Source: Planctomycetota bacterium
GTDB taxonomy: Bacteria > Planctomycetota > MHYJ01 > JACQXL01 > JACRIJ01
Assembly: GCA_016220095.1 (NCBI GenBank)
Contig: JACRIJ010000031.1
Location: forward strand, 1-64,000
Reading direction: 5' to 3'
Length of the DNA: 64,000 bases
The position numbers were made by a program, and so were the translations under genes. The stretch's first letter is position 1. Each line of letters begins with the position of its first letter. Shown here in pieces: positions 47,761 to 56,754 of this stretch. The notes under the pieces were generated by a model. That model saw nothing but the letters and a program-made list of their open reading frames with translations. It searched no databases and was not told the DNA's origin.

Positions 47761-48045
47761 AACACGTCGGACGCCGGGTTTCGGTTATCGGATAGACCCT
47801 TCGCAGGTGCTCTTCGCTCTGCTTCCCTCCGTCCCGATTCCATCGGGACTTTCCCTCCGCTACGCTACGGGACTCTTTTCAGTCGCGGGACTCCCTTCGG
47901 TCGCAGGACTGCGGCAGGGTATGCGGAGCAGTGAGGAGCGTACGACGAAACGAGAGTAATCGTAATCCAAAATATTCGTCGTGTCTCTTAAGAGTCTCGT
48001 CAAGTCCCTGTTAAGATGCGTCGTAGTCTCGTTGGAGTCTTGGTT
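47761..48045. repeat. Composite intergenic repeat region (heptad-like GC-rich modules plus CAGGGACT/GAGACACGACG module)
   Basis: CCGCTAC GCTACGG GACTCTT TTCAGTC GCGGGAC TCCCTTC GGTCGCA GGACTGC GGCAGGG; then GTCGTGTCTCTTAAGAGTCTCGTCAAGTCCCTGTT shared in inverse with 21718-21757. Confidence 0.6.
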
Positions 48046-48058
48046 GTACTGCTCGATG

Positions 48059-48808
48059 TTAATAAAACTTACCCGCATGCATCTGCGGCATGACATAAAC
48101 GTTACGCAGGCATTTCGCGGCCATCATGTACAATTTCAATAAGCGGCCGGTTTTTATGTCCATTGGCGTGGCCGGTTGTATGTAGAAGGGTATTTTAGCG
48201 GACGTTTTTCCGGTTATTTCCACGGCTTTCTTGAATTCCATATCCGCAGTTTTCCGATTGACTATAACCTTAACAAAGACATCTTTTTCAACGGCAATTC
48301 GCAGGAATTTCGCATGTTCCTTCCAGTAATTTTTATCGTCCAGGGCCGACGGCAATTTGATATCCATAGCTATAATGTCAATCCATTTTCGGATATGTGC
48401 CAATTTCTTATGCAAAATACCGTTGGTTTCCAGCATGACCGGCAGGCGCAGGGGCCTTAGCATTGGCAGGAATTCCGACAGGAAGAGCGCCTGCATAAGA
48501 GGCTCGCCGCCGGTAACTGATATTGAATGGCATGAGTTGAAAGTCCCGGTTATTTTTTTTACGTGCATGAAGAGCGTCTGCGCGGTTATAGGGTTAGGGA
48601 CGTTACGGAAATCCATGCATGCGGGCGATTTTTCAATCCTGACAAACTTTCCGGGTGCTATTTTAGCCGAGGTATCGCAATAGGCGCATTTCAGGCCGCA
48701 GTAATTAAACCGCAGAAACAACTGCGGTTTGCCGGCAAGCGCGGCTTCGCCCTGTATTGAGCAGAATACTTCGCTCAGATACCCCGGTGTTTTCTGAACC
48801 ATTCCCAT
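48059..48808 (-). CDS. queE: 7-carboxy-7-deazaguanine synthase (radical SAM)
   Basis: EVFCSIQGEAALAGKPQLFLRFNYCGLKCAYCDT; SVTGGEPLMQ. Confidence 0.9.
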   Translation of the reverse strand: MGMVQKTPGYLSEVFCSIQGEAALAGKPQLFLRFNYCGLKCAYCDTSAKIAPGKFVRIEKSPACMDFRNVPNPITAQTLFMHVKKITGTFNSCHSISVTGGEPLMQALFLSEFLPMLRPLRLPVMLETNGILHKKLAHIRKWIDIIAMDIKLPSALDDKNYWKEHAKFLRIAVEKDVFVKVIVNRKTADMEFKKAVEITGKTSAKIPFYIQPATPMDIKTGRLLKLYMMAAKCLRNVYVMPQMHAGKFY

Positions 48809-49464
48809 TTATCGTTCCTCGCTAAAGCGCGTTTGAGGCGCATGCAGGATTCGCATTTCATGCAATGCCGTTTTCCGCTGCCGTAACAGCTCCATATCAA
48901 TTCCAAAGGCGCGCCGGTTTTTATTGCGAGCCGTACGATTTCGTCCTTGGATAAATTCTGCGTAAAACTCAGCACTTCAGCCTTGCTGAGAGTGGAATAT
49001 GACAGGGATTTGTTGATTGCTTTTACGAAAGGCGCCGAGTTATCCGGAAAAGTTACGGCCTCTTCCTTATTGAAACCTGTGATGATATGCCCGTATCCGA
49101 GCGTTTCCGCGTAAGCCGCGGCGATATTGATGAAAAGACCGTTTCTGTTGGGCACCCAGACGGCCCTGACGGATTTTTCAAGCGTGCTATGCCGGCCCAG
49201 AAGTGACATTGTCAATTCCGGTATCTGTTCCGTCCTATTGACCAGAGCGGTGCGGGTCATTTTTGCGAGAAAGGGCAGTTTGACGATTTTAAGCGGCATT
49301 TCAAGGAATGCCGAGATTTTTCTGACGGCCTGTTTCTCAGGCAAAACCGCCTTTTGTCCGTAATCAATGAAAAGACAGAGTCCGCTCGCAAAGCGTTTCC
49401 GGGCGATAACAGCAGAGACGGCGGAATCCAGGCCGCCTGACAATAATATCACGCATTCTTTCAT
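48775..49464 (-). CDS. queC: 7-cyano-7-deazaguanine synthase
   Basis: VILLSGGLDSAVSA; C-terminal CYGSGKRHCMKCESCMRLKRA zinc site. Confidence 0.93.
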   Translation of the reverse strand: MKECVILLSGGLDSAVSAVIARKRFASGLCLFIDYGQKAVLPEKQAVRKISAFLEMPLKIVKLPFLAKMTRTALVNRTEQIPELTMSLLGRHSTLEKSVRAVWVPNRNGLFINIAAAYAETLGYGHIITGFNKEEAVTFPDNSAPFVKAINKSLSYSTLSKAEVLSFTQNLSKDEIVRLAIKTGAPLELIWSCYGSGKRHCMKCESCMRLKRALARNDKWEWFRKHRGI

Positions 49465-49506
49465 AGTTACCTTTTTACAATTAACGCGGCAATTTTGCAA
49501 TAAATA

Positions 49507-49534
49507 TTGACAAAACCCGAAAATTTGATAAGAT
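49507..49534 (+). promoter_or_regulatory. Promoter positioned for a leaderless transcript
   Basis: TTGACA-N16-TAAGAT, only 6 nt before the ATG at 49541. Confidence 0.65.
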
Positions 49535-49540
49535 TTTTGC

Positions 49541-50620
49541 ATGGTCAAATTAACAATTTATTTCATCACAGCCGCAATTTGCGCAATCTGCGGAGCCTTT
49601 GTCCATGCCGAAGAGGGCATGAATTCCGGTAAGCCTCCGGAAACCGGGAAAGAGTTGCAGGAAAGGCTTGAATATTTCGAGCAGAGCAACCATAAGGTTG
49701 CCGTGATAAACGGCGAATACGTCACTTACATGGATGTAAGGAAGCGCATTGAGGTCGCGGTCCGCATGTACATGCAGGAAGACCCTGTGAATTACGTGCA
49801 GAAGGCAAATCAGCTTTTTGCCAATACGGTTCTGGAGTTATCCCGTAGGAAACTTCTTACCCAGGCGGCCGATAAGGAAGGCATTTCGGTTTCCAAGGAA
49901 GACGTGGATGAGCTCGTCAACAAGAAGGTAAAGGAATTGAACGGCTACGAAAATTTCATTGAGGCAATCGCCCAGCAGGGCAAGACGGAGCAGGATGTAA
50001 GAAAAGAATTTGAAACGGACTTGAAAGTAAGGAAACTCGTTTTATCCCGCATGGGGAATATTCCGAAGGACAGTTCGGCTTCCATATTAAAAATAGACGT
50101 CTATGTGTCTCCGCAGGAAATCAAGGATTATTACAAGGCAAATGAAGGGAAGTTCGTGGATAAGAAAAAGGCCAAGATGAGGTATATCGTCCTGAAGTTT
50201 ACGAATGATGAAGAAAAGAAAAGCGCGCGCGAGCTTGGCGAATCCATAATCAGACAGCTTAACGACGGCGTGGATTTTGCGGCGCTCGCGAAATTGTATT
50301 CGGATTTTAAGGCCGAAGAAAGCGGAGAGCGCGACTGGATAGTTGTTGATACGTTTTTCCCTGAAATAAGAATCAAAGTTGAAAAAATGAATGTCGGGGA
50401 GCATTCCGATCTCATAGAAACTGATGGAAGCTACAGGATATTCAAGCTTGAAGGCATCACCGAGGAGCGCAAGAAATCGTTTGTAGAGAGCGAAGACTCA
50501 ATCAAGATTATGCTTTCTAATAAAAAATATGAGGAGGCGCTCGCGGAGATGTGCAGTCATTTGCTGAAAGGCGCCGTTATATGGCCTGAGGACCTCTTTT
50601 CAAGGAACCGGAAGAAATGA
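49541..50620 (+). CDS. Exported parvulin-type peptidyl-prolyl isomerase (SurA/PrsA-like)
   Basis: Signal peptide; SurA-N-like helices; parvulin core (KMRYIVLKFTNDEEKKSARELGESIIRQLNDGVDFAALAKLYSDF). Confidence 0.85.
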   Translation: MVKLTIYFITAAICAICGAFVHAEEGMNSGKPPETGKELQERLEYFEQSNHKVAVINGEYVTYMDVRKRIEVAVRMYMQEDPVNYVQKANQLFANTVLELSRRKLLTQAADKEGISVSKEDVDELVNKKVKELNGYENFIEAIAQQGKTEQDVRKEFETDLKVRKLVLSRMGNIPKDSSASILKIDVYVSPQEIKDYYKANEGKFVDKKKAKMRYIVLKFTNDEEKKSARELGESIIRQLNDGVDFAALAKLYSDFKAEESGERDWIVVDTFFPEIRIKVEKMNVGEHSDLIETDGSYRIFKLEGITEERKKSFVESEDSIKIMLSNKKYEEALAEMCSHLLKGAVIWPEDLFSRNRKK

Positions 50621-51582
50621 ATGTTTTGATTACAGGCGGCGCGGGTTTTATAGGTTCGCATCTTTGCGAGGAGCTTCTTTCCCGCAGGGAAAATGTCCAT
50701 ATTATTGACGACCTTTCAACCGGAAGCATAAAAAACGTTGAGCACCTGAAGAAGAATGAAAGATTCACTTACACCATAGATTCCGTGTTTAACGAGCCTG
50801 TCACGGCTGAGCTTATAGACAGGGCTGACGTGGTTTATCACCTTGCCGCTGCCGTGGGCACGCGGCTTGTCGTGGAGAATCCCGTGAGGACGATAGAAAC
50901 CAATATCGGCGGCACCGAGATAGTGCTTAAGCACGCGAACAAGAAGAAAAAAACAGTGATACTTGCGTCCACTTCCGAGATTTACGGCAAAAGCGAGAAC
51001 CTGCCGTTCAAGGAAGACGATGACATGGTGCTCGGCCCGACGTCAAAATCGCGCTGGAGTTATGCCTGTTCAAAGGCTATTGACGAATTCCTCGCCATCG
51101 CGTACTGGAAGGAGCATAAATTGCCGGTAATTGTAATGCGGCTTTTCAATACCGTAGGCCCGCGCCAGACGGGAAGGTACGGAATGGTGCTTCCGCGTTT
51201 TGTCAGCAACGCGCTTTCGGGCAAACCGCTTGAGGTGTACGGCGACGGAAAGCAGACCCGCTGTTTTTGCTACGTTGGAGACGTTACGAGGGCGCTGGTA
51301 AAGATTGCGGGCAAGCCGAAGGCGTACGGCGGCGTGTTCAATCTCGGCAGTGACAGCGAGATTTCCATAAAAGACCTTGCGTTGAAAGTAAAGGCAAGGG
51401 TCAATCCGAAGGCTAAAATAAAATTAGTGCCCTATGAAGAGGCGTATGAAAAAGGCTTTGAGGACCTCCGGCACCGCATGCCAGACACGTCCAGGATAAA
51501 AAAATTAATAGGATTTAAGCCGACTCTTAATATTGATGATATTATTGATAAAGTAGCGGAAGATTTGCGATCTAAGATGTGA
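50617..51582 (+). CDS. NAD-dependent sugar epimerase/dehydratase (SDR)
   Basis: VLITGGAGFIGSHLCEELL; SYACSKAIDE (YxxxK); ATGA overlap with upstream gene. Confidence 0.93.
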   Translation: MNVLITGGAGFIGSHLCEELLSRRENVHIIDDLSTGSIKNVEHLKKNERFTYTIDSVFNEPVTAELIDRADVVYHLAAAVGTRLVVENPVRTIETNIGGTEIVLKHANKKKKTVILASTSEIYGKSENLPFKEDDDMVLGPTSKSRWSYACSKAIDEFLAIAYWKEHKLPVIVMRLFNTVGPRQTGRYGMVLPRFVSNALSGKPLEVYGDGKQTRCFCYVGDVTRALVKIAGKPKAYGGVFNLGSDSEISIKDLALKVKARVNPKAKIKLVPYEEAYEKGFEDLRHRMPDTSRIKKLIGFKPTLNIDDIIDKVAEDLRSKM

Positions 51583-51617
51583 GATCTGAGATTTGCGATG
51601 TGCGATGTGAGATTTAG
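51562..51617. repeat. Heptanucleotide array GATNTRN, 8 units, overlapping gene 3' end
   Basis: GATTTGC GATCTAA GATGTGA GATCTGA GATTTGC GATGTGC GATGTGA GATTTAG. Confidence 0.9.
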
Positions 51618-51692
51618 TAATGATTAGGCCATTTGCAGCGGCAAATGTCATTCCTGTTAAATAATACTTTGCATTTTATTCAATCTTATTAC

Positions 51693-52268
51693 ATGAAAAA
51701 TAAATTAATTTACATAACAGGCGGCGCGCGGAGCGGCAAGAGCGCTATGGCGGTCAAGATAGCTGAGAAATCAGGCGGCAGGACCGCTTTTCTTGCCACG
51801 GCAGAACCTCTTGACAGTGAGATGAGGGAACGCATAAGAATTCACAGGCGCGGCCGGCCCGCGGCGTGGGTTACGCTGGAATTGTCCGATTATCGCAATG
51901 TCGCCGGCATAATCAGTGAACTCGCTGACAAAAAATGCGGGGTTGTAATAATAGATTGCCTGACGCTGTGGATTTCAAATCTTCTCGGCAGGCGCGCGGG
52001 AAAAAGCGGCGAACTTACAGGCAGGGAATACGCGCTGGCGGTAAAAGAAGTCGTTTGTGAAATATCCGCGAATATCAATGCGTTCCGGGAATTCCCCGGC
52101 ACGGTTATAATAGTTTCAAATGAAACCGGCATGGGAATTGTGCCGGCCAACCAGCTTGCGCGCATTTTCAGGGATATCTGCGGCAAAGCTAACCAGTACG
52201 CGGCTGAGATTTCAGACGAGGCTTTTCTGATGGTTTCAGGAATACCGGTTGTCCTTAAGAGCCGCTGA
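51693..52268 (+). CDS. cobU: Adenosylcobinamide kinase/adenosylcobinamide-phosphate guanylyltransferase
   Basis: IYITGGARSGKSAMA; FLATAEPLDSEMRERI; VSNETGMGIVPANQLARIFRDICGKANQ. Confidence 0.93.
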   Translation: MKNKLIYITGGARSGKSAMAVKIAEKSGGRTAFLATAEPLDSEMRERIRIHRRGRPAAWVTLELSDYRNVAGIISELADKKCGVVIIDCLTLWISNLLGRRAGKSGELTGREYALAVKEVVCEISANINAFREFPGTVIIVSNETGMGIVPANQLARIFRDICGKANQYAAEISDEAFLMVSGIPVVLKSR

Positions 52269-52281
52269 TTTTTATCAGGTT

Positions 52282-53652
52282 ATGAACAAATCCGCACAAT
52301 ACCGTAAAAAAGACCGCAAATATATATGGCATCCTTTTACCCAGATGAAGGGGTGGATGGACGAGGATTTTCCGGTTATTGTCCGCGGCAGTGGATGTTA
52401 TTTGTACGATGCGGACGGCAGGAAGTATCTTGACGGCGTTTCTTCGCTCTGGTGCAACGTGCACGGGCATTGCGTCAAAGCGATTGACGATGCCGTAATG
52501 GCGCAATTAAGGAAAATAGCGCATTCAACGATGCTCGGACTGTCAAATGCGCCCGCCATAGGGCTGGCGGAAAAGCTTATAGAAATAGCGCCTGCCGGAC
52601 TGAAGAAAGTTTTTTTTTCGGACAGCGGTTCCGAATCGGTGGAAGCCGCGCTTAAGATAGCCTATCAATACTGCCGGCAGAGCGGCGGCGCGAAGAGCAG
52701 GCGCAAGCAATATTTCATTTCATTGAAAGACGCATATCACGGAGACACTCTTGGGGCTGTTTCTGCAGGGAGCATTCCGCTTTTCCATAAGGTTTACGGA
52801 AAATTGCTTTTCAAGACGATAAGCGCGCCGTCACCGCACTGTTACAGGTGCCCTTGCGGAAAGTCACGCGGAAAATGTTCAATGGAATGCCTTGAAAAAT
52901 TCAGGAGCATCATAGTAAAGAACAAAGACCGGGTTGCCGGCGTCATAATGGAGCCGCTTGTACAAGGCGCCGCGGGAATTATCACGCATCCGAGCGGATT
53001 TCTGAAAGGCGTTGCGGACGCCTGCAGGGAGAACGGGGTTTTGCTTATACTTGACGAAGTCGCGACGGGTTTCGGCAGGACAGGCAGGATGTTTGCGTGC
53101 GGGCACGAGGGTGTTTCGCCGGATATATTGTGCGTTGCCAAGGGGATTACCGGCGGGTATTTACCGCTTTCAGCCACATTAACGACTGAAAAAATATACA
53201 AGGCGTTTTTAGGCGAGTACGAAGATTGCAGGGCGTTTTATCATGGACACACTTTTACGGGAAATCCGCTTGCCTGCGCTGCGGCGACAGCAAGCCTGAA
53301 ATTGTTCGGGAAAAACAAGATACTCCGGGACCTTGATGGTAAAATAGCGTATCTAAAGGGCGCATTACAGGAATTTTACAAAATAGGCATTGTCGGAGAT
53401 GTGAGGCAGTGCGGTATGATGGCGGGAATAGAGCTCGTAAGGGACCGTCGGACAAAGGAGCCTTTTCCGATGAAGGACAGGCTCGGTCACAAAGTCATTT
53501 TAGAAGCGCGCAAAAGAGGCGTTATATTGCGTCCATTGGGAAACGTGATAGTCCTGATGCCGCCGCTGTCAATATCAATGAAAGAGTTACGCGTTCTTGT
53601 TGATGTCGCGTTTGAATCCATAATGAAGTGTCAATATTGTCAAAAAACTTGA
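52282..53652 (+). CDS. bioA: Adenosylmethionine-8-amino-7-oxononanoate aminotransferase
   Basis: YIWHPFTQMKGW; SDSGSESVEAALKIA; LLILDEVATGFGRTGRMFA; HGHTFTGNPLACAAA. Confidence 0.93.
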   Translation: MNKSAQYRKKDRKYIWHPFTQMKGWMDEDFPVIVRGSGCYLYDADGRKYLDGVSSLWCNVHGHCVKAIDDAVMAQLRKIAHSTMLGLSNAPAIGLAEKLIEIAPAGLKKVFFSDSGSESVEAALKIAYQYCRQSGGAKSRRKQYFISLKDAYHGDTLGAVSAGSIPLFHKVYGKLLFKTISAPSPHCYRCPCGKSRGKCSMECLEKFRSIIVKNKDRVAGVIMEPLVQGAAGIITHPSGFLKGVADACRENGVLLILDEVATGFGRTGRMFACGHEGVSPDILCVAKGITGGYLPLSATLTTEKIYKAFLGEYEDCRAFYHGHTFTGNPLACAAATASLKLFGKNKILRDLDGKIAYLKGALQEFYKIGIVGDVRQCGMMAGIELVRDRRTKEPFPMKDRLGHKVILEARKRGVILRPLGNVIVLMPPLSISMKELRVLVDVAFESIMKCQYCQKT

Positions 53653-53697
53653 CAAAACGTATTTTTATGGCATAATTACCATAATTATAGAGAAGTT

Positions 53698-55422
53698 ATG
53701 TCTGCATTCAAAAAAATAGGACAAATTCTTAAAGAGATGGAAGTGGTCAGCGAGGGGCAGATCCAGGAGGCCATTGCCATCCAGAAGGAGAATGGCGGGC
53801 CTATCGGCCGCATTCTTATTGAATTGGGGTATATTTCCGCGGATGAACTTCTTACAGCCCTCGCCGCCCAGCTGGATACGGAAGTAATTGACCTTGAAGA
53901 AAGGGACATACCGCCTGAAGTCATAAATAAGCTCACCACCACGACAGTCCGCCTTTACCGCATCATGCCGGTTTCGTTTGAGAACAACGTGCTAACCATT
54001 GTCATGGCCGATCCCATGAATATCGGCATAGTGGATGAGCTTAAGTTCATGTTAAATTGCGAGATACGGCCGGCCATAAGCAGTGAATCGGCAATTGACG
54101 CGGCTATTGAGAAATTCTACGGGCAGAAGACCGAAACCCTTGAAGATATCCTCAAGGAAATGACGAAGACCTATCAGGAATCGCTTGATTACGAACTCCT
54201 TGAGTCCAAATCCGAAAAACTTGACCTTGACAACATACAGAAAATGGCGCATGACGTGCCGGTTGTCAAATTGCTTAACCTCATACTTTATCAAGCCATA
54301 AAAGACCACGCAAGCGATATACATTTTGAACCGTTTGAAACTGAATTCAAGGTGCGTTACAGGGTGGATGGTTTCCTTGTTGAGATGCAGCCGCCGCCGA
54401 AAAAACTCGCGCTTCCGCTTATTTCCCGCATAAAAGTGCTTGCAGGGATGGATATTTCCGAGACGCGGCTTCCTCAGGACGGCAGAATAGCTCTTACGAT
54501 AGCCGGCAGACCCGTTGATCTCCGCATTTCCACTTTGCCTACGTACGGCGGTGAAAGCGTCGTTATGCGCGTCCTTGACAGGAGTTCGGTTTCGCTTGAC
54601 GTGGAAACCATAGGTTTTCGCGACGATGAATTCGCGCTCGTAAAAGACCTTATTGAACTGCCAAGCGGAATTATCGTGGTTACCGGACCGACAGGCCATG
54701 GCAAAACGACTACGCTGTACGCGTGCCTTAACCACCTTAACGATATCAAATGGAAGATAATAACAACGGAAAATCCCGTTGAATTTGACCTGCCCGGCAT
54801 TATGCAGTGCCAGATAAACGAAGAAATCGGCGTAACATATCCCGCGTGCCTGAAAAGCATCCTAAGGCAGGACCCTGATATCATACTTGTCGGGGAAATC
54901 CGCGACTTTGAAACTGCGGATATGGCGATAGAAGCGTCCCTTACAGGCCACGTTGTGCTGACTACCCTGCATTCAAATGACGCGCCTTCCACCGTAACCC
55001 GCCTGCTTGACCTCGGGGCGGAACCTTACCTTATTACTGCTACCATTGAAGCCGTAATCGCCCAGCGCCTCGTGCGCAAAGTTTGCTCCAAATGCAAGGA
55101 ATTATACGAGCCCACGGAAGAGGAATTGATGGAATTGAACATTTCCCTGAGCGATGTGAAGGGCAAGAAATTTGCCAGGGGCAAAGGATGTTCTAATTGC
55201 AACAGCACCGGTTACAGGGGGCGTATTCCGATTTTTGAAATAATGCTTGTCACCGAAAGAATAAAAGACCTTATAGTACAGCATGCGTCAACTGAAAAAA
55301 TAAGGCAGGCCGCGGTTGAACAGGGCATGCGCACCCTGCGTGAAAGCGGACTTCTTGCTATTTTTGACGGCACGACGACAATTGCCGAAGTCGTTAAGGA
55401 AACACAGTTCACAAGCGATTAA
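53698..55422 (+). CDS. pilB: Type IV pilus/type II secretion assembly ATPase (PilB/GspE)
   Basis: GspE-N domain; GPTGHGKTTTLYA; LRQDPDIILVGEIRD; tetracysteine CSKC...CSNC. Confidence 0.93.
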   Translation: MSAFKKIGQILKEMEVVSEGQIQEAIAIQKENGGPIGRILIELGYISADELLTALAAQLDTEVIDLEERDIPPEVINKLTTTTVRLYRIMPVSFENNVLTIVMADPMNIGIVDELKFMLNCEIRPAISSESAIDAAIEKFYGQKTETLEDILKEMTKTYQESLDYELLESKSEKLDLDNIQKMAHDVPVVKLLNLILYQAIKDHASDIHFEPFETEFKVRYRVDGFLVEMQPPPKKLALPLISRIKVLAGMDISETRLPQDGRIALTIAGRPVDLRISTLPTYGGESVVMRVLDRSSVSLDVETIGFRDDEFALVKDLIELPSGIIVVTGPTGHGKTTTLYACLNHLNDIKWKIITTENPVEFDLPGIMQCQINEEIGVTYPACLKSILRQDPDIILVGEIRDFETADMAIEASLTGHVVLTTLHSNDAPSTVTRLLDLGAEPYLITATIEAVIAQRLVRKVCSKCKELYEPTEEELMELNISLSDVKGKKFARGKGCSNCNSTGYRGRIPIFEIMLVTERIKDLIVQHASTEKIRQAAVEQGMRTLRESGLLAIFDGTTTIAEVVKETQFTSD

Positions 55423-55470
55423 AAACCATAAATAACAGAATGCAAATCACTTTTTTAAGAGAATTCAGTT

Positions 55471-56736
55471 ATGGCAGTATTTGAATTTGAAGGGCTTGAT
55501 AAGTCGCGCAAAAAGACGAAGGCGACAGTGGAAGCAAGAAATGAACAGGAAGCAGTTGTTGCCCTGCGCAAGCGCGGCATTCAGCTTATAAAGCCGTTGA
55601 AACAGATGGGCAGTCAGGCCCCGGAACTTCCGTCAGCGGGCAAATCCGATGCGAAAGCGTCATCCTCCAAGCCCAGATTCACTTTCAGTTCGGTTTCACG
55701 CAAACAACTTACGCAATTCACAGTGCAGTTTTCAATCCTTCAGGACGCCGGCCTGCCTATCGTAAAAAGCCTTAAGATTCTTGAAGGAATGATGAAACCG
55801 TCTTATTTTAAGACGGTTCTTGAACAGGTATGGCGCGACGTGGAATCCGGCAGTACGCTTTCGGACGCGATGATAAAACATCCGAAGGCGTTTGATAAAC
55901 TTTACGTTAACCTTGTAAAAGCCGGCGAATCGGGCGGCGTGCTGGATACCATACTCCAGCGCCTTGCCAAATTCATGGAAAAATCTCAGAAATTGCGCAG
56001 AAAAGTCATCAGCGCCATGATATATCCCATCGTTGTCATCGTAGTGGCAGTCTCCATATTGATGATTATAATGTCCGTGGTAGTGCCGAAATTCCTGGAA
56101 GTTTTTAAAAACATGGGACAGGGCAACCTGCCGGCGCCCACGCAACTTTTGCTCGCGGTCAGCGGAATTATGCAGAGTTACTGGTACGTATTGCCGGTTA
56201 TCGTGGCCGGCATAATCGTAGGAGTGAAATTTGCCGTAAGGAATTACCGAGTGCGGCTTATAGTGGATAACCTTAAAATGCAGATTCCGATTTTCGGCGT
56301 CATCATCAGGAAGTCAACCATTTCGCGCCTGTGCAGGACGCTCGGCACCATGATACAGAGCGGCGTGCAGATACTTGAAGCGCTGACTATAGTGAAAAAT
56401 ACCGTGGGCAATGAAATTATTTCCAATGCCGTGCAGAGCATACACAGCGAGGTGCGCGAAGGCGGCAATATCGCCGATACGCTCGCAAAATTAAAAACAA
56501 AGGTATTTGACGATATCGTCATAAACATGATAAACGTGGGCGAAGAAACCGGCGAGCTTGATAAAATGCTCATTAAAATAGCCGACAACTATGACGATGA
56601 AGTTGATACCGCGGTTGGTACGCTTATGAGCGTGCTTGAGCCGTTGATAATCGTCGTGCTCGGCGGAGTTGTCGCTTTCATCGTAATATCCTTGTTCCTC
56701 CCGCTCGTTACCATACTTACCAATTTAGGCAAATAA
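55471..56736 (+). CDS. pilC: Type IV pilus/type II secretion inner membrane platform (PilC/GspF)
   Basis: Two GspF domains; QFSILQDAGLPIVKSLKILE; LGTMIQSGVQILEAL; GEETGELDKML. Confidence 0.93.
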   Translation: MAVFEFEGLDKSRKKTKATVEARNEQEAVVALRKRGIQLIKPLKQMGSQAPELPSAGKSDAKASSSKPRFTFSSVSRKQLTQFTVQFSILQDAGLPIVKSLKILEGMMKPSYFKTVLEQVWRDVESGSTLSDAMIKHPKAFDKLYVNLVKAGESGGVLDTILQRLAKFMEKSQKLRRKVISAMIYPIVVIVVAVSILMIIMSVVVPKFLEVFKNMGQGNLPAPTQLLLAVSGIMQSYWYVLPVIVAGIIVGVKFAVRNYRVRLIVDNLKMQIPIFGVIIRKSTISRLCRTLGTMIQSGVQILEALTIVKNTVGNEIISNAVQSIHSEVREGGNIADTLAKLKTKVFDDIVINMINVGEETGELDKMLIKIADNYDDEVDTAVGTLMSVLEPLIIVVLGGVVAFIVISLFLPLVTILTNLGK

Positions 56737-56754
56737 AACACAGGGAAGTTTTCC

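Noticed and set aside
48059-49464. queE-queC as part of a deazaguanine DNA-modification (Dpd) island
   Set aside because: No DpdA/TGT-like, helicase or restriction genes nearby; ordinary queuosine-precursor synthesis is the simpler reading.
54052-54992. 227-aa and 172-aa antisense ORFs opposite pilB
   Set aside because: Overlap conserved PilB motifs on the other strand; no independent support.
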